Assembly: GCF_031454135.1 (NCBI RefSeq)
Contig: NZ_JAVDQF010000001.1
Span: forward strand, 806,001-870,000
Direction of reading: 5' to 3'
DNA length: 64,000 bases
Source of the DNA: Arthrobacter russicus
GTDB taxonomy: Bacteria > Actinomycetota > Actinomycetes > Actinomycetales > Micrococcaceae
Below are positions 50,681 to 61,182 of this stretch, in pieces. The notes beneath the pieces are model-generated. The model had not been told where the DNA came from and did no database searches. It saw only the letters and a program-made list of their open reading frames with translations. The position numbers and the translations under genes were made by a program. Numbering within the stretch: the stretch's first letter is position 1; each line of letters starts with the position of its first letter.

Positions 50681-51757
50681 ATGAGACCAGATTCGAATCA
50701 TTCAGGTTTGAGCCGACGCGCCCTGATTATGGGCTCGGTAGGAACGTTGTTTCTTACTGGATGCTCTGCCTTCGGCCCGAAAGAGTCTTACAGCCCAGAC
50801 TCGACTCCTGCTGCGACGGTATCGATATCTCATCAATTCGGTGAGACCGTCCTCAACTACGTTCCACAACGAATCGTAGTCGTTGGGCTGTCCGCGGCCG
50901 ATATCTGCATCGACCTAGGCGTGATTCCCCTTGCATTCTCCGGAATCGATGGATTTGCCGGCGCATCCACACCGTGGTTCGGAGAAATGCTCGGGAAAGT
51001 AAAATCTTCGCTCTCGGCTTTCTACCCGGAGATCTTCGATATCATCGAGTCCATTCCTTACGAAAAGATCAAAACGTATAAGCCCGACTTGATCATTGCG
51101 GTAAATTCCGGGATCGATCAATCTTCATACAACGAGTTGGCGAAGATCTCGCCGGTTCTCGGGCCTCTGCAACTGGGCTATACGACCCCGTGGCGGGATT
51201 CGACCCGCGCCATCGGAAAGGCACTGCGCAGGAATGATCGCGCCGAAGCAGTGATCGCGGAGACCGAAAAGGCAATTTCTGCGGCCAAAGCCGGGTATAC
51301 CACCCCTACCGGGACGACTTTCCTCTACTTGGCAGCCAACTCGGCCGCAGAGTCTGCCTTCAGAGTGCATCCAACGAACTCCAACGGAGTCAGAATCCTT
51401 GAAGAATTCGGATTGGCTCCGGCACCCTTTTTGTCGTCTGCTGCAGCCTCGAACCCACAGACCTCCGAATCGGTTCAGGGGCCTCCGGATATCCTCGCTG
51501 ATTCAGGTTCCGCCAACACAACGCTGATCTCGGACGTCACGGTCATCGATGTCTTTCAAGACAAAAAGGATGGTCTGGTCAAATCCGGAAACTTGGAGAA
51601 ACTTCCCACATTCACTGCCGGTGCCCAAGCGTCTCTTGACTACGCACGGGAAACCTTAGCCCTCCGGAACGCCTCTCCCCTCGGTATCCGGTCAACCGCG
51701 ACTTCGCTGTATTCGAAAATTGCCCGAGCAGCCTACCTCTCCAAGCTCGGCAGTTAG
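50681..51757 (+). CDS. Periplasmic binding-protein-like lipoprotein (iron-siderophore ABC type)
   Basis: A 358-residue lipoprotein with a Tat-like start (LSRRALIMG) and lipobox LTGC. The fold is that of class III binding proteins for siderophores/haem (QRIVVVGLSAADICIDLG, then IKTYKPDLIIAVNSG). No permease or ATPase gene is adjacent, which is odd. It lies between two DUF6541 genes in a glycan region, so it may have another ligand. The stop overlaps that of the converging DUF6541 gene. Confidence 0.78.
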   Translation: MRPDSNHSGLSRRALIMGSVGTLFLTGCSAFGPKESYSPDSTPAATVSISHQFGETVLNYVPQRIVVVGLSAADICIDLGVIPLAFSGIDGFAGASTPWFGEMLGKVKSSLSAFYPEIFDIIESIPYEKIKTYKPDLIIAVNSGIDQSSYNELAKISPVLGPLQLGYTTPWRDSTRAIGKALRRNDRAEAVIAETEKAISAAKAGYTTPTGTTFLYLAANSAAESAFRVHPTNSNGVRILEEFGLAPAPFLSSAAASNPQTSESVQGPPDILADSGSANTTLISDVTVIDVFQDKKDGLVKSGNLEKLPTFTAGAQASLDYARETLALRNASPLGIRSTATSLYSKIARAAYLSKLGS

Positions 51758-53709
51758 CAAGCCGTGATCTGGAGCAGTCGGGCATCACCTTCTTGATAGC
51801 GAGTCCGTGCGACTCCGGCTGTATCGAGGTTCTGCAGACCCGGGGTCGGATGCGAGCCGAAATTTACTTCCTGGGTTCCAAAATCCAGGACGTAGCCGAT
51901 GTTCAAGCGCCGGACGGCGGCGCACACTGCGGGGTTGTCCTTCGCGTCGTCCAAATGGTCCAAGACCAGCTGCTGATCCTCCGTGGGCGGAGCACTCAGG
52001 ACGTGGTACTGCATCGGAACCCGATCGGCAAAGGCATAGACCAGCGAACTTCCATTGGCCGGGTTGCCTACGACCACGGATCGTTTTGGCACCAGATCCG
52101 GCACTCTCTGCAGCACGCTCATCTCGTCATTGGTCAACAAGGCAGACGAGCTGCTGAGCAGATAATCGTTCTGGGTTCGCTGCGTGGCAGCGGAGACGTT
52201 TCCGAGCTGAGTCGCAAGCAGCATCGCCAGGAGGCCCAGGGCTCCGGCGGACCAACGGAATGCCGCTGATCGTCCGCGCAGCATACGGACTGGCTGCAGA
52301 CGCCGGAAGTAACGGTAGGCCCGATATGCGCCCAGGGAAGCAATCGGGACCGAAAGCAGCGGCAACAGTGCCGCTAACCGATACTGGTCGTTGTACCAGA
52401 TTCCGGTGAAAAAGTTACGGAATCCGCCCTGGCTGAACGATGAGACGACTATGAAAAGGAACCCAATCAGCAGGAACTGGCCGGCCAGCCACCAAAGCTG
52501 CTTTCGCCGCAGCGCCACCAGCAGTCCGAGGATCAGGAACGCACTCACGAAGATCGCCGGCGGAAGCCCGACGACAGCATTCGAAAAGACCCCGACGACG
52601 GCCCCGGCAGGAGAACGCGTGGGCGGCCAGAACGCGGCGTCGGCCGGCGGGCGAACTGCTTTCCACAACACCAAAGCGCCCACTGCCCAGAGCACGATGA
52701 GCCCCAACCTCGCGCCGGTGCCGAGCGGAGCTTGTTGCCAGCGAGGCTTCAACATGGGCAGCGCACGCCACGAGACGTAGCCCACCAAAGGAATGCTCAG
52801 CGCCACGAGCACCATCAAAGCGCTCGGGTGCGCCAAGCTGAGTCCGGGAAGCATCATGATCAAGGCAAGCCAGGCGGCGGCCTTTCGGCTTCCCTGCCCA
52901 GCGCCGATGCCGATTGCTTTGACCAGAAAGGCGATGCACGCCGGCAAAAAGGCATATGCCAGGAATGTGGGGTACAGCACCCCGAAATCGATCAAGATCA
53001 TCGGGAAAACGCCAAAGGCAGTTGCCGTCGAAGCCGCGATCCAAGTCGCCGCCGGCGTCTTCGGCAAGACGGTTCGGCTGAACTGCACCGCGCCTAATGG
53101 CCAGGCCAAGGCCCCGATCACGATGTTGCCGCTGCTGACTGCTTGCGGAATCGACGAACCGCTGAGTTGAAACACCAACGAAACGAAATCATGCCAGGCA
53201 GCAGGATAAAAGGACTCCCCGGTCATCCGGCCGATCGTGAACGATGAGGCTTGCCCGGTGTCTGCGATATAGCGGATGGCATTGAGATGAAAAATATTGT
53301 CGTATGTTTGGGAAATCGACTCGGGTCTGCCGATCGCGAGCATCAGATTTCCTGCGATGACGATTGCGGCCACGGTTAGCGCGGCAATCGTCCAGATCTG
53401 CCGAACGGCAAAAGGTCGCCGGCTCTGCCGAACCCGGTAGCGGAGCGGGAGCAATCGGGTACCCAGGCCAACCAGCACCATAGCCACCGCGGTGAGCGCC
53501 AGAACCGGAAGCACTGACCAAGCGATGCCGAAAAAAGCGGAAACTATCGCGGCCACTGAGATCAACGAGATCGACAAAACCGGTGCTGCCGCAGCCAGGG
53601 CCAAACGACGCAGGTTCATAACCCAGCCCAAAGCCAGCCCCGGCACGAATAGCACTGCACCAGCCAGCAGCATGCTCCACCAGGCGTCCCACCACTGCAT
53701 GGCGATCAC
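51754..53709 (-). CDS. DUF6541 multispanning membrane protein, second copy
   Basis: A 651-residue paralogue of the gene at 48562, sharing SQTYDNIFHLNAIRYIADTG and ESFYPAAWHD with it. About 12 helices are visible. It lies 31 nt after the Wzt-like gene on the same strand, so it may be in that operon. The two copies flank the binding-protein gene. Confidence 0.75.
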   Translation of the reverse strand: MIAMQWWDAWWSMLLAGAVLFVPGLALGWVMNLRRLALAAAAPVLSISLISVAAIVSAFFGIAWSVLPVLALTAVAMVLVGLGTRLLPLRYRVRQSRRPFAVRQIWTIAALTVAAIVIAGNLMLAIGRPESISQTYDNIFHLNAIRYIADTGQASSFTIGRMTGESFYPAAWHDFVSLVFQLSGSSIPQAVSSGNIVIGALAWPLGAVQFSRTVLPKTPAATWIAASTATAFGVFPMILIDFGVLYPTFLAYAFLPACIAFLVKAIGIGAGQGSRKAAAWLALIMMLPGLSLAHPSALMVLVALSIPLVGYVSWRALPMLKPRWQQAPLGTGARLGLIVLWAVGALVLWKAVRPPADAAFWPPTRSPAGAVVGVFSNAVVGLPPAIFVSAFLILGLLVALRRKQLWWLAGQFLLIGFLFIVVSSFSQGGFRNFFTGIWYNDQYRLAALLPLLSVPIASLGAYRAYRYFRRLQPVRMLRGRSAAFRWSAGALGLLAMLLATQLGNVSAATQRTQNDYLLSSSSALLTNDEMSVLQRVPDLVPKRSVVVGNPANGSSLVYAFADRVPMQYHVLSAPPTEDQQLVLDHLDDAKDNPAVCAAVRRLNIGYVLDFGTQEVNFGSHPTPGLQNLDTAGVARTRYQEGDARLLQITAC

Positions 53710-53740
53710 TTATCCCGGATCTGTGCCGTAGCCCGGCACC

Positions 53741-54502
53741 TCATGCGTCATCCGCTGATCGGAGGCGCAGCTCTGCGACGACATCGCGGACGGGCCCGTC
53801 CAGCTGGATAACCCCTCGTTCCAGCAGCACGCCCCGTTCGCAAATGGTCGAAACGAGGTCGAGATCATGGCTCACCACGAACAGCGTCTTGCCGCGCGCT
53901 GAAAGCTCCTTGATCTTCGCGATGCATTTGCGTTGGAACGGTTCATCGCCGACCGCCAGAATCTCGTCGATCAAGAAAATCTCCGGATCCGTGTGAACCG
54001 CGATGGAAAAAGCCAAGCGCAGATACATTCCGGAGGAATAGAACTTGACCTCGGTGTCGATGAACTCGCCGATCTCGGAGAACTCCACGATCGAATCGAA
54101 CCGCTCATCGATTTCGGCCCGGCTCATCCCGAGGATCGCACCATTGAGGTAAACATTGTCCCGGCCGCTGAGATCATGGTGGAAACCGGCGCCAACTTCG
54201 ATCAGGCCGGCTACCCGGCCCCGAGTCCGCACCGAGCCGCTGTCGGGCTGCAGGACGCCTGAGATCAATTTCAACAGGGTGGATTTCCCGGAACCGTTGA
54301 GTCCCAGCAAAGCCACGGTTTCGCCTTGGGCCACGTGCAATGAAACGTCATCGAGCGCCCGGAACCGTTTGGTGATGTCACCTTTGCGCCCTCTGAGCAA
54401 CCACACCAGGGCCTCTTTGAGCGAACGGGTGTGCCGGAGCACGAATTCTTTGACGATGTCGTCGACGACGATGGCAGTATCCGGTCGAACCGTGACGGTC
54501 AT
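53741..54502 (-). CDS. ABC exporter ATPase (Wzt-like)
   Basis: A 253-residue ATPase with Walker A LLGLNGSGKST, YSSGMYLRLAFSIA signature region, Walker B EIFLIDEI and VVSHDLDL. The RVAGLIEVGAGFHHDLSGRDNVYLNG segment is typical of polysaccharide exporters. It lacks the C-terminal carbohydrate-binding domain. ATG 54502 overlaps the permease stop; longer upstream readings fall inside the permease gene and are rejected. Confidence 0.9.
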   Translation of the reverse strand: MTVTVRPDTAIVVDDIVKEFVLRHTRSLKEALVWLLRGRKGDITKRFRALDDVSLHVAQGETVALLGLNGSGKSTLLKLISGVLQPDSGSVRTRGRVAGLIEVGAGFHHDLSGRDNVYLNGAILGMSRAEIDERFDSIVEFSEIGEFIDTEVKFYSSGMYLRLAFSIAVHTDPEIFLIDEILAVGDEPFQRKCIAKIKELSARGKTLFVVSHDLDLVSTICERGVLLERGVIQLDGPVRDVVAELRLRSADDA

Positions 54503-55373
54503 CAGAGCTCCTGTGCGAACTTTTTGGATAGCCTGGCGAAAGTGAACTGCCCGATGAACAGGATCATCAGTGAAACTCCGAAGGCAATCGGCAACCACAT
54601 GGTTTCCAGTCCCGGCACCGGTGCTGCGGCCGGCATGCCAAGTTGTTCCGGGCTGAGCGTCGATTCCCAAAACGCGCGATGGAAGAGTTCCACGGCGACG
54701 GTCATGGGATTGAGCTGATAGATCCAGAAAAACCCGCCGAGCACGTGCTGCACCTGGCTCCACAGGTAGAGCACTGGCGACAACCAGGTCACCATCATGA
54801 TGAGCAAATCGACAAGATTCTCCGAGTCCCGGAAATAGACGTTCACGGCGCCGAAAAACAAGCCCAGGCCAATCGCGAGCACGCCGACCATGATGAACGC
54901 GACGACGACCAGGACCAGCTGCAACACCGTCGGCTGCCATCCGGTGAACAGACAGACCACGAGCAGGATCAAGAACTGCGGCAGGAAATGCACCGCGGAA
55001 ACCCAGACGCTGGCTACCGGGAAAAGCTCCCGGGGCAAATAGATCTTCCGAATCAGGTCTCGGTTCTCCACAATCGATCGCGTGGCATTGCCCAGCGCTT
55101 CAGTAAAGAAATTGACCAGGACGATCCCGGAAAAGAGGTAGATCGGATAGTTGGGCGTGGAACCCTGTACGCCCAAAAACAAGCCAAGCGCCACATAGAA
55201 CACCAAGAACTGAGTGAGCGGACGCATGTAGGACCAGAGGATGCCGAGCACCGACCCCCGGTAACGCACCTTGATTTCCTTGCTGACCAGGAGCTTCAGC
55301 AAAAAACGATTCTTATAGACATCGCGCAGACCTTTTCCCCGGCCGGGAAAGCTCATCGCGATCTCGGTTTGGC

Positions 55374-55377
<4 letters not shown>
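54502..55377 (-). CDS. ABC exporter permease (Wzm-like)
   Basis: A 291-residue ABC-2 permease with six helices and VRYRGSVLGILWSYMRPL after the N-terminal region. TTG at 55377 has AAGGA 6 nt upstream and overlaps the glfT2 stop (TTGA), so it is preferred; the ATG at 55356 (284 residues) is the alternative. Together with Wzt it would export a lipid-linked galactan. Confidence 0.85.
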
Positions 55378-58558
<3,181 letters not shown>

Positions 58559-58689
58559 TCATTCTCCTGGTTCAAAGTTTCCGGGCACCCCCGCGCCCGC
58601 ACAATCCATCTAAGATTACCCGACACTACTGGATAAGCCGGTATTAGCGGGGCCCGCAAGGAGCCGGGCCAAGACCACGCCGGCAAGCT

Positions 58690-59142
58690 CTAGAGCGCTC
58701 CCGAATCATTCCGGCGCATGGTGAACGCGACGACGCTCGGGAAGAACAGCAAGACCAGCACCAGCAACGGTGGAAGCAGCAGCGCCAAGCCCCAGAGGTA
58801 TCCCCCGGTCAGCGTCGGCACCGCGATCGTGAGCATCAGCAGCTGCCAAACGAACGCCGCGGCCCGGGTCCACCGGTAGCCGCGGAAATGCTGTACCGCG
58901 GCAGCAGCCAGGGCCGCACCGAGCAAGAACAGCAAGACAGTCAGGAACACCGCGCCGCCGAAGGTCTCCACTTGGACCGTGAACAGGCCGATGACATACA
59001 CCGCTGCGGTGATCAGCAAGGCTGCCGCTTCGAGGCCCAGCACCGCGCTGATCGCCCAAACCCCCCACGGCCGGCCTGCAGGGGCGACCGTACGGGCAGA
59101 TTCGACGGGCGGTTCGGACTTCGGATCGATAGCTCTTGACAC
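58690..59142 (-). CDS. Hypothetical membrane protein (four helices)
   Basis: A 150-residue protein with a polar N-terminus and four hydrophobic segments, ending in FTMRRNDSGAL. Small proteins like this are common in actinobacteria; no function is assigned. It diverges from whiB. Confidence 0.65.
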   Translation of the reverse strand: MSRAIDPKSEPPVESARTVAPAGRPWGVWAISAVLGLEAAALLITAAVYVIGLFTVQVETFGGAVFLTVLLFLLGAALAAAAVQHFRGYRWTRAAAFVWQLLMLTIAVPTLTGGYLWGLALLLPPLLVLVLLFFPSVVAFTMRRNDSGAL

Positions 59143-59347
59143 ACTGGCACCCTACCGGAGATATTCATGGGACGGGATGCGGCGCAGCGCAGAATGTGAC
59201 GTATCGCTCACGTTTCTTGGCAAGTTGTTGGCTTTCACCCCTTGTTTACACACTGTTAACGTGAAACGCTTAATAGCAGTGACCCCAGGGGCCTGCCTCG
59301 AAAGATGTACAGCAGAAGTACAGCTCAACGCAGCCCCTTTTCTTATG

Positions 59348-59380
59348 CAACTGCTCGTGAATCTTTTCACAAGGCAGTTG
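59348..59380 (+). promoter_or_regulatory. Hairpin in the whiB leader
   Basis: An inverted repeat, CAACTGC (59348-59354) with GCAGTTG (59374-59380), also contains inner GTGA/TCAC (59357-59360 and 59367-59370). It ends 10 nt before the AAGGAG ribosome site (59391-59396) of whiB. It could be an operator or a structured leader; the region upstream also has GTGA-N8-TCAC (about 59198-59213). Confidence 0.5.
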
Positions 59381-59408
59381 AGATACTTGTAAGGAGTAAG
59401 TGATCAGC

Positions 59409-59657
59409 ATGGATTGGCGTAGCCGCGCAGCCTGCCTCGACAAGGACCCGGAGCTTTTCTTCCCCGTGGGGAACACCGGGCCTGCCTTGCTCCAGATTGA
59501 AGAAGCCAAAAGCGTTTGCCGCCGCTGCCAGGTGGTCGACACCTGCCTGCAGTGGGCCATCGAGAGCGGCCAGGACGCCGGTGTCTGGGGCGGCATGAGC
59601 GAAGACGAGCGCCGCGCCCTCAAGCGCCGCGCCGCCCGGGCCCGTCGCGCCAGCTGA
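59409..59657 (+). CDS. WhiB-family Fe-S transcription factor (WhiB1-like)
   Basis: An 82-residue WhiB protein with the four cluster cysteines C9, C37, C40, C46 and the GVWGG turn (58-62), followed by a basic tail (ALKRRAARARRAS). The opening MDWRSRAACLDKDPELFFP is very close to WhiB1, an essential NO-sensing factor that binds the principal sigma factor. The ATG at 59409 is chosen over GTG 59400 for family agreement. Confidence 0.93.
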   Translation: MDWRSRAACLDKDPELFFPVGNTGPALLQIEEAKSVCRRCQVVDTCLQWAIESGQDAGVWGGMSEDERRALKRRAARARRAS

Positions 59658-59694
59658 ATTTCCCCATCCCCGGAGCTGGATTCCCGCCCCGGGG

Positions 59695-61155
59695 TCAGAC
59701 CGGAAGCTCGATTTCCACGGCAGTTCCACCGTCTGCTCCGGGCAACCAGCGGATTGAGCCCTTCAATTCGCTCATCACCAGAGTTCGCACGATCTGCAGC
59801 CCCAGGCCCTCTTTGTGCGGAGTTTCCGGCAGACCCACCCCGTCATCGGCCACGGTGACCCGCAACATTTCCGAATCGCCGGCCGCCAGGAACCGCTCGG
59901 CGATCAGCCGGACTGTCCCGCCGCGTTCCTCCAATCCGTGTTCGACGGCGTTGGTCACCAATTCGTTGATCACCAGGGCCAGCGGGGTGGCCAAATCACT
60001 GGGCAGATCGCCGAATTCCCCCTCCCGCTCGGTATGCACTTCCTGCAAGGGCGAAGCGACCTCGGCCGCCAATCGGAACTGGCGGCCGATCACCTCATCG
60101 AAATCGACGTTCTGGGTCAGCCCCTGGGAGAGCGTCTCATGCACCAATGCGATCGTGGCCACTCGCCGCATCGCCTGTTCCAATCCGTGCTTGCCCTCCT
60201 CGGACTGCATCCGGCGCGACTGCATCCGCAGCAGCGCGGCAACCGTCTGCAAATTGTTCTTGACCCGGTGGTGGATCTCCCTGATCGTGGCGTCCTTGCT
60301 CACCAACTCGAGCTCGCGCCGACGCAACTCGGTCACGTCCCGGCACAAGACCACGGCACCGAACCGCCGTTCCTGATCCCGCAGCGGGATCGCCCGCAGT
60401 GACAAGCTCACCCCGCGCGATTCGATTTCGGTCCGCCAGGGCATCCGGCCGGTGACCACCAGGGGCAGGGTTTCGTCGATCATCCGGCGTTCGTGCAGCA
60501 AGTCCGCGGTGACCTCGGCGAGCGAACTGCCTTCGAGCGACTCGATGCCGCCCAGCCGCCGAAACGCCGAGACGCCATTGGGGCTGGCATACTGCACGAC
60601 CCCCTCGGCGTCGAGCCTGATGAATCCGTCCCCGACCCGCGGCGCACCACGCCGCGACCCGGTCGGCGAAGCAAAATCCGGCCACAGCCCCATGGTCCCC
60701 ATCCGCAGCAGGTCATAGGCGCTCTGCCGATAGGTCAGCTCCAAGCGGGACGGCAACCGGGACGATGAGACGTCCATATGCGAGGTCACCACGGCCAGGG
60801 TCCGACCATTGCGCACCATCGGCACGGCATCGACCCGCACTGCCATCTCGGAATTCCAGCTGGCCTCGGCAGCCCGTTCGATGGTTTTGCTCAGCCAAGC
60901 CCGTTCGACCAGCGGCCGCAGGTCCCCCCGCAGCTTCTCCCCCACGAAATCCTTGTGGAAAACAGTGTGCGTAGTGGACGGCCGGACGTGCGCCAAGGCC
61001 AAGAACCCGCCTTCCGGGTCCGGGAACCAGAGCGCAAGATCCGCGAAAGCCAGATCCGCGATCAGCTGCCAGTCCCCGACCAGCAGATGCAGCCATTCGG
61101 CATCTCCTGGGCCGAAGTCGGCGTGCTCCCGGATCGGATCAGTGAATATCGCCAC
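59695..61155 (-). CDS. Two-component sensor histidine kinase (PdtaS-like)
   Basis: A 486-residue soluble kinase: N-terminal GAF-like domain (1-150), PAS domain (about 170-285), HisKA_2 with EIHHRVKNNLQT (H295/H296), and HATPase motifs INELVTNAVEHGL, DDGVGLP and GLGLQIV. It matches mycobacterial PdtaS, which partners the RNA-binding antiterminator PdtaR. No PdtaR gene is in this window. It converges on whiB, as in M. tuberculosis. Confidence 0.9.
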   Translation of the reverse strand: MAIFTDPIREHADFGPGDAEWLHLLVGDWQLIADLAFADLALWFPDPEGGFLALAHVRPSTTHTVFHKDFVGEKLRGDLRPLVERAWLSKTIERAAEASWNSEMAVRVDAVPMVRNGRTLAVVTSHMDVSSSRLPSRLELTYRQSAYDLLRMGTMGLWPDFASPTGSRRGAPRVGDGFIRLDAEGVVQYASPNGVSAFRRLGGIESLEGSSLAEVTADLLHERRMIDETLPLVVTGRMPWRTEIESRGVSLSLRAIPLRDQERRFGAVVLCRDVTELRRRELELVSKDATIREIHHRVKNNLQTVAALLRMQSRRMQSEEGKHGLEQAMRRVATIALVHETLSQGLTQNVDFDEVIGRQFRLAAEVASPLQEVHTEREGEFGDLPSDLATPLALVINELVTNAVEHGLEERGGTVRLIAERFLAAGDSEMLRVTVADDGVGLPETPHKEGLGLQIVRTLVMSELKGSIRWLPGADGGTAVEIELPV

Positions 61156-61182
61156 GGGAGCGCCGCCTTCCAGCCTGCAGGA

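Noticed and set aside
59198-59213. CRP/GlxR site upstream of whiB
   Set aside because: GTGA and TCAC are separated by 8 nt, not the 6 nt of the consensus, and the centre is not symmetric.
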